This document shows, piece by piece, positions 1-9,492 of a stretch of DNA of 64,000 bases. The DNA lies in NCBI RefSeq assembly GCF_000227135.1, contig NC_018259.1:781660-845659 (forward strand). Direction: 5' to 3'. Below the pieces are notes generated by a model. That model was not told the DNA's origin, made no database searches, and saw only the letters and a list, made by a program, of their open reading frames with translations. Numbering within the stretch: the stretch's first letter is position 1; the number at the start of each line of letters is the position of its first letter. The stretch is from Leishmania donovani (lineage: Eukaryota; Euglenozoa; Kinetoplastea; Trypanosomatida; Trypanosomatidae). The position numbers and the translations under genes are program-made.

Positions 1-259
1 CGCACGCAAGGCCGCCGCAGCTCCTTGCCCGTGTACACCTGTGCGCGCGTTATCACGATAGCGCACCGCGGCCGCACCTGACTTGGTGTCTGTCTGCGCT
101 GTGCCGTCTGTCCACCGCGGGTAGCAGAGCTGCGTGACGCGGGAGAGTCGCTGCCTGCCTGCCGCTGGCTTTCTCTTCGTCTAGAGAGCCCGCCCGCGCC
201 CACTGCCGAGAGAAAAAGCAGATGCCGGCACGGGCCTTGCCCAAAGCTCACCTTGTCTA
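1..259 (-). mobile_element. Partial degenerate non-LTR retroposon fragment at window edge
   Basis: By eye this stretch is identical to 46236-46494 and close to the copy that begins at 46703. In the more complete copy, the sequence that would lie to the left of position 1 encodes RNase H-like remnants of an ingi/L1Tc/DIRE-type element on the minus strand, so the rest of this copy probably lies beyond the left edge. The homology stops at 259, where sequence of different character begins. The family assignment is inferred from the larger copy. Confidence 0.5.
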
Positions 260-269
260 AATCGCCAGA

Positions 270-490
270 ATGAGCGCGTACACCGCACGCGCGGACGCGA
301 TGCAGACCGTCGCCGCCGTCGTGCTCTCGGCGATCGACGGTGTCGCATTCAACGGGTGCGACGCTAAGTCATCAGAGAGCCGCGACACTGCGCTGGCCTT
401 GGAGAGGGCCTTCGACTACCTCGTCCACTCCGGCGTGGCTCTCGCGCGTGCGAGCCCTCTGCAGCGCATGTTCCCGGGACGAGCGGACGA
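270..490 (+). pseudogene. Possible plus-strand coding remnant next to the retroposon fragment
   Basis: A plus-strand frame beginning with an ATG at 270 reads about 73 residues with strongly G/C-biased third positions (for example ALALERAFDYLVHSGVALAR), typical of trypanosomatid coding sequence. From about 490 the composition changes to spacer-like A/G-rich sequence, although the frame stays open to 1172. It is the only place in the window where plus-strand sequence looks more coding-like than its reverse complement. I recognise no family. It could be a transposed gene fragment, a piece of a mobile element, or chance. Confidence 0.2.
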
Positions 491-1833
491 TAGAACCCGT
501 GGTCCTGGTGTGTCTAACCGCGAACAGGAGCACGAAAAGGGGGGGAGGCACGGTAGGAAGAGAACACGCACTTGCAGAGCAGCAGGATGCCGAAGTGCCC
601 CTATCACGGGTACAGCCTCCCCCAGCGAGGTTTGTGGGTGGGAGATACGGCGGAAGCGGGCAGAAGGGCCAAAGCAGCCAAATGAAGTAAGCGCAACCTT
701 GCACGCCCCCTCTCACGGCGGACACACCACAGTGTACGCCGCCGAACCGGAATGGAAGCGTCGCGCAGCTTCGCAGCCGCCGGACACTGTCCAAGCTGTT
801 GGCAGAAACGCGCGATCTTGCGCTGTGGACCCGCACACGGCACTTCTGTCCATCCACCGCGCGGCCGTGTCGTGTCGTGCGCGCAAGAACGAAAAAGGGG
901 TAACAAAAATGGTGGATGGATGGAGGCTCTCCGCGTCTGACCTCTTCGTCAGCGATAGTTGCCCGCTCGCCTTCTCATCTGCTTGCGCGACACCACGATA
1001 CCGAAAATGCTCTGACTCTGCTCATCGGCTTTGTCACGCTCCCCTCCTCTTCGAGGGGGAGAGAGAGAGGCTGCAGGTATCACCTAGCATGTGGGTGTGG
1101 GTGTGCGCGTGTGTAGCGAAGCGTGCTCAAGAGCAGGGAGGGGACGCGGGCGATTCGCCGGCAGCAATATGAAAGCGATCGCAACGATATGCAATGCGGA
1201 AGGAAAAGAAGAAGCTGAAGAAGGAGCAAATACACGAGAGACAAGGCGGCAAACTCTTTCATGACCATCTGCAGAGTGCTGCCGTGACGGAACGCGGGCG
1301 TGGGTCTCTGCATATATGAGCGAGTAAGTGCCCCAGACTCGACCGGACAGGTGACACACACTGGTGCCTCTCCCTCTCCCTTCCCTCCCCCGACACACAT
1401 GCGCACTCACATACACACCAGCCCATACCAACATCATCTATGACGGGCTCGTGTGGAGAGTCTCCCTCAAAACGCAGGAGCTTGTCTACGCGATGCGATG
1501 CACCAAGACGGCGCTTCTTCCTCCGCATGTATTCTTTTATGTCACATCTACGCGACTGCGCAGGTGCTTGTATGCTTACTCGATATTAAGTCATCACTTG
1601 CCCTGGTGGATTGTCTGTTTGTGTGTGTGTGTGTGCGTGCGCGGAGAGCCAGAGGCGCGAGTGATGTGGAAAGTGTGAAGTAGAGAACTAGATCAAGGCT
1701 GACAGGCTGCGGAGACGCATCACAGTAGAAGGTGGGTGCCTGAGCTCTCCCCTTGAGCCGGCGCCGCCCTACACACTCACACATAAGCGCCTGCATCATC
1801 CCGTGCGCGTCTGCCCCACCCACCCCCGCGCGC
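491..1833. other. Spacer downstream of TSR3
   Basis: Presumed 3' UTR and intergenic sequence after the TSR3 stop codon. It has short TG and GA runs (for example 1620-1640) and no frame with convincing coding bias or a recognisable product. No RNA gene was seen. Confidence 0.6.
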
Positions 1834-2727
1834 TCACGCCGTCTCCTCCGTGTTATCTGCGGCGGCGCGTTCGAATCCCCTCCTGTCTTCGTCCTCTTCT
1901 CCGGCACGCGCGTTAGCACCCCAATCGGAGCCTTCGTCCTCCCCAGCCTTGTCGTTCTCTTCGTCATCTTCAGAGCATGAAGGTTGCTGCCATTCGCGTC
2001 GGTTTTTTAGACGTCCGCGGCGCTCATTCAGCGGGCGAGCAGCCGACAGGTCTATCGAATCCAAGTCGAGGCCGCGCCGTGCCTCACTCTCCTGCAGCTC
2101 CGTCTCCACGTACTTGTCCTGAAAGGCAGATATCTCCGCGGAGTTCGCGCACTTCTGGTAGCCGGCCAGTAACTCACGATTCACGTCAAAGAAGCTCGCT
2201 CCATAGGAGAAGTACGCCATGATGCTTCGGGCGTCGTCCATCAGGCCCACAATCGCCAGTGTCGCCGCCAGGGCCTCTGCGCAGTTCAGCTTCGACGGTC
2301 GGCCGTAATTCACAGGGTTAGCTGCCAGCAGCAGTGGCAAAAGCCGTGGGGCCGACATGCGCATTTTTCGCCACGGCACGGCATCCAGCTCCTTCCATGA
2401 GCAGTCCACAACAGCGACCCCGTTCTGCAGCACAATGCCGCGATCGGCGGGACTGACGATCTCCGTCGCGCTTGGGGTCAGTACCACGCCGTGGAATGGC
2501 TCGTTGAGGCGCAGGAGGCGCAGCGCGTTCAGGCGATACAACTTCTTGCCAGAACAGGCATTGGGGTCGCACTGCTCAAAGTCCCACATGGCAAGTGGCA
2601 CGCTGCACGGATGAGCTGGTGGCTCGTTGCTGTGGAACCCACTCGTCGAGCATACACCGCCAGAGCCGCCGCCTCGTCCTCGACCACGGAAACGGCCGCT
2701 GCGTGTGCGCGCATCGCCCTTGCCCAT
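1834..2727 (-). CDS. TSR3: 18S rRNA aminocarboxypropyltransferase Tsr3
   Basis: Tsr3 transfers the 3-amino-3-carboxypropyl group of S-adenosylmethionine to a hypermodified pseudouridine of 18S rRNA during late cytoplasmic 40S maturation. The 297-residue product has a Gly/Arg-rich N-terminus (about residues 10-30). The family signature follows: LAMWDFEQCDPNACSGKKL near residues 45-65, then GVVLTPSATEIVSPADRG, then the conserved LLAANPVNYGRPSKLNCAEA segment of the SPOUT-like SAM-binding fold. The C-terminal 90 residues are acidic and low-complexity, as in fungal Tsr3. The first ATG of the frame is at 2727; the few codons above it start from GTG and are not expected to be used. It is the most downstream gene here. 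Confidence 0.93.
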   Translation of the reverse strand: MGKGDARTRSGRFRGRGRGGGSGGVCSTSGFHSNEPPAHPCSVPLAMWDFEQCDPNACSGKKLYRLNALRLLRLNEPFHGVVLTPSATEIVSPADRGIVLQNGVAVVDCSWKELDAVPWRKMRMSAPRLLPLLLAANPVNYGRPSKLNCAEALAATLAIVGLMDDARSIMAYFSYGASFFDVNRELLAGYQKCANSAEISAFQDKYVETELQESEARRGLDLDSIDLSAARPLNERRGRLKNRREWQQPSCSEDDEENDKAGEDEGSDWGANARAGEEDEDRRGFERAAADNTEETA

Positions 2728-3510
2728 TGGTCGCACAAAACAGAGCTGTTTCGTTGTTGTTTGATGATTTAGTTCGAGGAAGAGTAGCGAGACTGCGGAG
2801 AATCACCACACGCCGCTTCACCTCGTTTCGGCAATCGATGGAACACGCACACACACACAGCTGAGGGTGCTTTTCTTTCAGACTCGACCTCCTCCGCCAC
2901 GTATATAGATCGAACCTCAGCGCCAATGAGAAGCCTTTTATCGTCCGCTGCTGAGGATATATATCGAGGATGGGCACAAACTACGGCGAACTCAGCGCGG
3001 TGAAACCGGCGTGAGGAGAAGAGAGGGGATAGGGATGGGGTCGAGAGACAATCCTGCGCTTGCGACGGCGATGCTGTCACCGGATTCGGCACCCACAAAA
3101 CGCGAGGGAAAAGAAACAGCAGCAGCAGCGAAACAACACACCGTGAAAGCGGTTCTTCCCATGGTGACTCTTACCAGCCTCACGAGCAGTAGGCAATATG
3201 CTCACGATAGTTGCCCTTCCTGTCAAGAAGCTCCATGCAGACTGATCGCGCCACTCACCCTCTGCGGAAAGAGGGGAAGGGCAAAGGACAGCAAATGGAG
3301 GTGCTCCCTGTAGGGGAACTTTTTGTGGACGTCTTTGCCAGCACGTCGTTTTACGTCAGTGTACTTTATTCGTCGCTTATCCGTACAACGCGGTATACTT
3401 ACACACACACACATATATATATACAGAAGGTGGAGACCAACAACGCACTCCTCCATCAGCGTGCGACGTTGGGCAGTGCTCTCACATGCCCTGGTGAAAT
3501 TTTTTTTGCG
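2728..3510. other. Spacer between the small basic protein gene and TSR3
   Basis: No convincing coding frame. It contains an AC run near 2843-2858 and an (AC)n(AT)n block at about 3401-3424. It should hold the 3' UTR of the upstream gene and the trans-splicing signals of TSR3. Confidence 0.6.
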
Positions 3511-3957
3511 TCAGTAGTTGCGGCGTTTGAGCGTCTTCTTCGCGGTTGTGGTAATCGCCGACGTGTCGCGCGGAGCTGCATCGGTCGTCTGCGCAGTCGC
3601 CGTGGACGCTTTCACCAACTCTGCGAATGATTTCGTGGAAAAGGAGCGCCGCTTTGCTGGAACTGTCTCAGCGGCAGCAGCGCTTTTTGCTGACGTTGTC
3701 AGGGACAAATGCGTGTGCGGCGCTGCCCCCTCTTCGTTCCTCGCGCTCGCCGCTGTGGAGGCGTCAGCCTCGGTGCGACGCTTCTTCGGTGCACCAGCCT
3801 CCATCCTGTCGCGTGCCTCACCCATTACTTCCTCGTTTCCCGTCTCGCGGCTGCGCTTGTGCGCGCGGCGCTTCTGCAGGTAGGTCTCCCGCTCCTTCTC
3901 GAGGTTGCGCAGGTGGGCAACATAGTTTTGTCGCTTCACACGGTGTTTCTTGGGCAT
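3511..3957 (-). CDS. Small basic protein, unknown function
   Basis: A 148-residue product starting MPKKHRVKRQNYVAHLRNLE. The first third is a highly basic, probably helical segment (KERETYLQKRRAHKRSRE). The middle is Ala/Ser/Thr-rich and the end is again basic (KTLKRRNY). The basic clusters resemble nuclear or nucleolar localisation signals, which would suit an RNA-associated role, but I recognise no named family. The open frame extends to 3969 only through a TTG; the ATG at 3957 is the first true start. The G/C-biased codon use contrasts with the flanking spacer, supporting a real gene. Confidence 0.65.
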   Translation of the reverse strand: MPKKHRVKRQNYVAHLRNLEKERETYLQKRRAHKRSRETGNEEVMGEARDRMEAGAPKKRRTEADASTAASARNEEGAAPHTHLSLTTSAKSAAAAETVPAKRRSFSTKSFAELVKASTATAQTTDAAPRDTSAITTTAKKTLKRRNY

Positions 3958-5190
3958 TCGAGCACACAAGAAAAGCTAGATGGGCAGTTGCACGAGTTCT
4001 GAGGTGGTGGGTAGGGGCCGCAGAACAGAGGTGGAAGGAGAGAGAGACTCTCTCGAACAGGCAAGGGGCGCTGGCGCTGCGGCACAACAGCCTCTGCTCG
4101 GGATACGCGAGGAGTCTATGTCGCTTCGTTGGCGTGTCAGCGAGAGAAGGGAGGAGGAGAGGAGGGGAGGAGGGGGGTTATGCGTAAAGGTGTGGGTAGG
4201 GCACAAGTTAGAGAGAGGTGAAGGAATACAAAGTTATCGGCCGCACGTCCACCCGCGACAGCGCACCCCGTGTTGCCGACACCAGCTCCGCTTGCGCACT
4301 CTCGTGCTCACTCCAGATAGAGCAGAGCAAGAAACACCAGCATCCCTCACCCATTATCGAAAGCAGGGTCGCTTGTGCGCAGCGAAGCCTCTGCGCACGG
4401 AGCGCGGGGGCAACTCTCATTGTAATTACTGCTTCCCTCTTGCAGCAGGCCGCAGACGCCTCTGATCAGTCGCAGGAGAGCAGGACTTCACCAGCGTGCA
4501 CCTCAAGTGCCTTCCTTCGCTCTGTGCTCTTGCCATTGAGGTGGTGGCGAGAGCAACACGGCCGCGCACATGCACACAGAGAGAGAGATCCAGGTACACA
4601 CAAACACAAACATCGGAGCAAGAAAGTGTAAAGGACAGGCAAGCTGCCTGTCTGAGCAACAAAGCTGTACATGACATCCATACAAGCGAGATCGCGCAGA
4701 GCGGGGTGCCGCGGTAGCCATCGGACTGCCCCTCATTCTCATGTACATCGAACCTCTCTCACCCTCTCACCTCCCCGCTCGCTTGTGCACCTAGGCACAC
4801 ACAGAGACACACGCACACAGCCACACAGTGCGGCAGACCAGTGATAGCACCAACAGCACCCGCACCCTCCAAAAGAGAGAGGAGGGAGCGTCAAAAAAAA
4901 AACACGAGGTGGACGGCTGCTCCGCCTGAGAAAGCGAAGGAGAACGAAAACACGAAGTAAGCAGGAAAAGCAGTGAGGGCGGCGCACGCACACACACACA
5001 CACATAGAGACACGGGGATAACTACGTTCACCGTACTCACACAACACGGAGACCCACAGAACAGCAAGCTGAAACAAGGGTACCCATGCACAACACCCCC
5101 CCCCTTTCCACCCGCCACCCACACAAACACCCTACATAAAGATGGACGCTCCACGCGCCTCTTCACACCTGGCCTTTCGCATAGCTACAC
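3958..5190. other. Spacer between CFAP100 and the small basic protein gene
   Basis: No coding frame that I can support. It holds an A-run near 4893-4902, a CA run near 4985-5004, a C-run near 5095-5104 and a purine-rich block at 4140-4175. This is presumed 3' UTR of CFAP100 plus intergenic sequence. Confidence 0.6.
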
Positions 5191-7386
5191 CTACATAAAG
5201 AACTCAGCGCCGTCCTCGTCCGAGTCGATGTTGTCGAGTGAGCCGTTCAGCGCAGCAGCAGCCCGCTCCGCCTTGCGCCGCGACTTCTCGTCCATGGGCT
5301 TCGAGACAAAGGAGCGCGGACGGAAAGGCTTCCCGATCTTGTGGATGATGGGTGCCTGCGACCGCTCCAGCGCGCGTCGGATGCGTTCCTCCTGCTCATC
5401 CTCCTGGTTGGCCAGGTGAATGATCCGCGCCTGACGACGACGCTGCTTGTCACTCTGCTTCATCACGGCCTTCATCAAGGCCAGCTCGACGTGGTTTGCC
5501 GGGTCGCTCAGGTATCGGTGATACTCCTCCAATTTGTTCTCAATAATGGTCAGCATCTCTACCGGGCCCATGGAGGCGTCGTGATGCTGCTGCTGAGACG
5601 CCGCATCAGCCGCGCCGGCCGCAGTCGTCGCGCCGACGGTGCTCTTCCCCGACCGGCGCGCCCCACTCGACGGCCGCTGCGAATCACAGGATGGGCCGCC
5701 GGTGGCTGCCTTCATCTTCCCCGTCTGCATCGCTGACGACTGAAGAGCCTTGGGGCCGCGATGCATGGAGGCGGCACGCGATCGGCGATGACTCGCGTTG
5801 CCAGCCACGTTGGCGCCGTCAACGCTCTTGCGGAGACTCGGGCTCTGCGCTTTGAGCTTGAGCTGCTGATCGCCAGTGCGGAGCAGGTGAAAAATGTGCT
5901 CAATCGACTCCTCAACCTTCGTTTTCAGCTCCTCGGGGGCCATCTTCGTGGCTGAGGCGACACCGGCGGTGTCCCATGCGCCGCCAATGGACGATGCCCC
6001 CGCTCTGACCCGTTTGGACGTCGTCGCAGTCGACCCAGCTGGCGCGTTTGCCTGCACATTTCCATGCGGCTCGAGCGCCATCATCCGTTCGTCTAGCGCT
6101 TGTAACTTCTTCTGGGCCTCCGCTACGCTGCTCGTCAGCGCCTCCAGCTGCGCTGTTCTCTGGTCAACCATGGCGTTCATCTCCTCCCGCTCCTGCATGT
6201 ACCCCATCTCGACACCCTCCAGCTCCTCTTCAAGCTCGTGGCAGTTTTGAATTAAGAACAAGTTGCCCTCCTCTACGTTGATGAACACCTCCAGAAGATC
6301 ATCGACAGAGGTAAAGCACAGCGGCAGCCGCTTTTCTTCGTATTTATGGTGTAGATCGTCTTTCACATCCGCCAGCGTCATGGCACCAACCTCCGCGCGG
6401 ATGCTTGCGGTAGCGGCCGCGATGGCAGCGCGTGCCTCTTCCTCAACGGAGGCGTAGAGATGCTCTAGTTGCACCTCGAGCGGCACCACCTTCGGCTCCT
6501 CGGCCTCGACGACCGGGGTGGCATTAGCATGGTACCTCCCCTTCCGTTGTGCAGTTGCCGAGATAGATGGTCGCTTCCTTTTGTCGGACGATGCCTCATC
6601 CCGTTCCCTCGCCAGCGCTGCCTGCTGCGCCGCCTCCAATCGCGCCGCCTCCTGCGCAGTCAGGGAAGCTGACCGCGCCTGATACGCCTCCTCGGCGTCG
6701 AGCAGAATCTTCTCGGTCGCGTCCTCGATACGCAGGTTGCTCAGTGTGTCGTAAAACCACTGCGGCTTTGTCAGAATCTCGAGAAAGTCCTTGTATGCAG
6801 CGCAGTTCTCGATTTGCAACCGTGTCTTGCGCATCTCCGCCTCGGCGTGGCTGATGAGGGCTGACAGCTTCTTGATCTCGATTGTCTTGGCGTGTTTGCT
6901 GCGCGTTTCGTCGTCCGCTCGCCGCACCGCCGCGTCTTGCTCGAGGTTGCTAAACTTCAAAAAGCTGTTGAACTTCTCACGCGTGTTCGACAGCTGCTCT
7001 TGCTGCTGGTGCAGTCGCTTCTCAGCGCGGTGGATTTTCTCTTCCAGCTTGCGAATTTCAGCCTTCTTGGTCGTCAGGGACATGCGCACGAGGCCGACCT
7101 CTCGCTTCTGCTGAACGAATTCGCTCGTCGTGAGCGTGTCGTGCACGTCGACAGCGTAGCCAGCACTACCGCCGCACGCCGCGGAGGAAGCCGCAGCGCT
7201 CCTCGTCGATGCGCCTGGGCGAAACGCACGACCGTACCGTGGAGCAAGCGCAACAAGGTCGTCAGCCATAGCCGCATCATCTCTGCGCACCTCCTGCAGC
7301 AACTCCTTGGAGATGTGCGAGCTCTCCGCGTAGACGCCACCGCCAGGCGGCTCGTTGAAAGGGTTTGCCTGAGCGTGCAGATCCAT
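5191..7386 (-). CDS. CFAP100: CFAP100 (CCDC37/MIA1-type) axonemal coiled-coil protein
   Basis: A 731-residue coiled-coil protein. Residues about 90-205 form a DUF4200-type domain: it begins EFVQQKREVGLVRMSLTTKK, continues through EIRKLEEKIHRAEKRL and ends near AAYKDFLEILTKPQWF. This is the arrangement of CFAP100/CCDC37, the partner of CFAP73 in the MIA complex that tethers inner-arm dyneins in motile cilia. A second helical region spans roughly residues 330-440 (EECHELEEE-type heptads and MNAMVDQRTAQLEAL). The C-terminal third is low-complexity followed by basic helices and an acidic tail. The ATG at 7386 is the first in frame. Among DUF4200 proteins, CFAP73/CCDC42 are alternatives, but the length and the motif just before the domain favour CFAP100. 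Confidence 0.78.
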   Translation of the reverse strand: MDLHAQANPFNEPPGGGVYAESSHISKELLQEVRRDDAAMADDLVALAPRYGRAFRPGASTRSAAASSAACGGSAGYAVDVHDTLTTSEFVQQKREVGLVRMSLTTKKAEIRKLEEKIHRAEKRLHQQQEQLSNTREKFNSFLKFSNLEQDAAVRRADDETRSKHAKTIEIKKLSALISHAEAEMRKTRLQIENCAAYKDFLEILTKPQWFYDTLSNLRIEDATEKILLDAEEAYQARSASLTAQEAARLEAAQQAALARERDEASSDKRKRPSISATAQRKGRYHANATPVVEAEEPKVVPLEVQLEHLYASVEEEARAAIAAATASIRAEVGAMTLADVKDDLHHKYEEKRLPLCFTSVDDLLEVFINVEEGNLFLIQNCHELEEELEGVEMGYMQEREEMNAMVDQRTAQLEALTSSVAEAQKKLQALDERMMALEPHGNVQANAPAGSTATTSKRVRAGASSIGGAWDTAGVASATKMAPEELKTKVEESIEHIFHLLRTGDQQLKLKAQSPSLRKSVDGANVAGNASHRRSRAASMHRGPKALQSSAMQTGKMKAATGGPSCDSQRPSSGARRSGKSTVGATTAAGAADAASQQQHHDASMGPVEMLTIIENKLEEYHRYLSDPANHVELALMKAVMKQSDKQRRRQARIIHLANQEDEQEERIRRALERSQAPIIHKIGKPFRPRSFVSKPMDEKSRRKAERAAAALNGSLDNIDSDEDGAEFFM

Positions 7387-9109
7387 CTTTGTCCGGCCTT
7401 GGCAGGCGTACAGAAAAACTATGGAGAAAGAGAGAGGCAGACGCAGGGTAGAAAGGAGTGAGCGAAATGGCTACGATACAGCGCAGGATTTGTGTGTGTG
7501 TGTGTGTAACCAAAGTGCTGATCCACTGCAGTTTCGCTGCGCACGAAAGCACGCAGCTCTTTGTTTACACAGTTCGTCGAGATTCTCCCCTCCCTCTCTC
7601 GAGCGAAGTTGGTGCGCGGTGTCGAAGATCAGCAAGCCTGTTTGCGGGGAGCAGCGTGCTTGTGCTGCTAAGCACTCCAGCACGCGCATCGCGTGTATTA
7701 GGCAAGGGAGGGCGGCGAGTACGCATGCAAAAGGGATAGAGAAAAGTGCAGTGTGTACCAGCGAGAAGCCGCACAGAGGAAATCACTCAAGGAGTCGCTG
7801 CAGCAGCGGCAGAACGTCTACAACGCAGCCCCCCCCCCCATCAAGCGCGAGAGGCAACGTTCATTCTCACAGAGCCCCGTGCCGTTTCGACAGACTCGCT
7901 AATGCGGTCCTTGCTGCTGTCCGCTTCACCGAGGAAGAAAGAGATGCAGTCAGCCCGCCGTCAAAGAGAGACCTCGTAGACATCCACAATAATGCGCGCC
8001 AAGTGGCGTAGCGTGGGGGAGGGGGGTTGGCAACGGAAGAGTGTGTCTGGGTGGTTAGTGGGCCGTGTGGGGCGAGATGTACCTGAAAGTCAGCGACAAG
8101 GCTGCATCGAACGCGACCGCACGGTGATTCCCATTTCACCTTCCGCATCACTCTCCCTTCTCCGTCAGCTAGGCAATCATCGCAGTGCGTCCAGTGCCTC
8201 CGTCCATGCCGCTGGAGGGTTTGTGCGATGCAACCGCGAACCGACTCTTTGTTTGTTCGTTTTCCATGTATTCATTTTCTTTTCTTTTTGCGTCCTGTCA
8301 GCGACTCACCAGCGCACGTCAGACAAGGAGGAAGGAAATGATGATCATGATGGTGGCGTCCAACGCAGTAAAAACAGCACAGCACCAACCGCAGCAGCAA
8401 AGCTTCCCTGCTGCCCGCTCTTGCCTTCTCCTCCATCGAGCGGGCCTCTCCACCTGCCCCCGCCCCTCCCTCCCCCTTTCTCTCTCTCTCTCGTGCTCGG
8501 CCTGCGTGTTTGTACCACATCGGCTGTCGTGGTGCTGACCCGGAGCTCGAAAGAAAGAAAGAGAGACAAGCCTGGCAGGAGAAGGGAGAAGGCAGCAGAA
8601 GGGACGAGGCAACGAGCGCGCGACGTGGCGCAGTGCAGAGGAGGGTATGATCAATGATAAAACAACAGCCGACAAACGACAGCCAACAACCAGGACGCAC
8701 AAAACACACATACACACAAGAGGAGGATCTTGGCATGCGGCGCTTCACAGGAGCGACATCGGTGAGTGCGTATTTCTGCCTTTAAGTGTGCTTGTATTTC
8801 GGTGTGTGTGTGTGGGGGGGGGGGAACACAACCGACGCATGCAAGTGAAAGATGGTGCTCTAAGGATCAAAGGTAGATACGGTCACACAGAACCGAAGGA
8901 GATTGAGTCAGAGGCGGGCTCACGCACAGCAATCGCGATCCACACACGCGCACACGTGCACACAAAGCAGAAGCTAGAGATGAAGGGAGTGAGAAAAAGA
9001 GAAACAACGAAAAAGAAAAAGCGCAGACGAGGTAGAGAAACCGCTCGGCACCTTCGGTGTCGTTGCGCTGAGGAATGATGAGCGCTTTCGGTTGGCGGGC
9101 AGAGGTGTC
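7387..9109. other. Long spacer between the endosulfine-like gene and CFAP100
   Basis: No supported gene. It contains a TG run at about 7490-7508, a C-run at about 7829-7839, a pyrimidine tract at about 8455-8492 and a G-run at about 8814-8824. It would include the 3' UTR of the endosulfine-like gene, long relative to its 342-bp coding region, and the splice region of CFAP100. Confidence 0.6.
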
Positions 9110-9451
9110 TCAACAAGGCGTTCGTCGGGCACCGGGAACTGCGTAGCCATCTGGCAGCGGAGGAGGTGGCGGGTTCTTGCCACGAGGTGCGCCACCGTCT
9201 GCCGCGCCAAGATGCAGCCCGTCCGCCGGTCCGCGACGTGGGATGCCGTTTGGCGCCATTTGACCGTGTGAGGGCTGCTGCTGCTGCTGCGATGGCTGCT
9301 GCTGCTGCTGCGATGGCTGCTGCTGCTGCTGCTTGCGCACCTCGTAGTCGGCGGAGTCGAAGAACTTTTGCTGCTGCGGCGCTTGCATCTGCCGCAAACG
9401 CGGGTCACGCTTCTTCGGCATGTTCACCCCCGGAGGCGCCTGATCAGCCAT
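9110..9451 (-). CDS. ENSA: Endosulfine/ARPP19-like small protein with poly-Q
   Basis: A 113-residue product. Residues 11-41 match the conserved heart of the endosulfine family: MPKKRDPRLRQMQ followed by QKFFDSADYEVRK, with Ser33 in the FDSADY site. In animals and fungi the equivalent Ser is phosphorylated by Greatwall/Rim15, turning the protein into a PP2A-B55 inhibitor. The rest is poorly conserved: three QQQQQPS units (about residues 42-62) and a Pro/Gly-rich tail. A polypyrimidine tract and AG lie just upstream, so transcripts should begin at about 9474. This rules out the alternative start at 9502 and selects the ATG at 9451; a second ATG at 9421 is possible. The family call rests on one short motif. 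Confidence 0.68.
   Translation of the reverse strand: MADQAPPGVNMPKKRDPRLRQMQAPQQQKFFDSADYEVRKQQQQQPSQQQQQPSQQQQQPSHGQMAPNGIPRRGPADGLHLGAADGGAPRGKNPPPPPLPDGYAVPGARRTPC
9272..9334 (-). repeat. In-frame 21-bp tandem repeat encoding QQQQQPS
   Basis: Three units of five CAG/CAA-type Gln codons followed by Pro-Ser lie within the endosulfine-like gene, immediately after the conserved domain. The near-perfect DNA repetition suggests copy number may vary between strains. Confidence 0.85.
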
Positions 9452-9474
9452 TTTCTTGCGCTTGCTCTCCGCCA

Positions 9475-9492
9475 CTGAAAAGGGAGAAAAAC
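9475..9492 (-). promoter_or_regulatory. Putative spliced-leader acceptor of the endosulfine-like gene
   Basis: On the minus strand a tract of T and C (TTTTTCTCCCTTTTC, 9478-9492) runs into CAG, with the AG at 9475-9476. This is 23 nt upstream of the ATG at 9451. It is the classic kinetoplastid layout of polypyrimidine tract, AG and short 5' UTR. Confidence 0.7.

Noticed and set aside
491..1172. Continuation of the long plus-strand open frame that starts at 270
   Set aside because: After about 490 the codon composition becomes spacer-like and the sequence is low-complexity; only the first 73 codons were kept as a doubtful remnant.
9272..9334. CRISPR-like direct repeat
   Set aside because: The units are in-frame codon repeats without spacers, in a eukaryotic gene.
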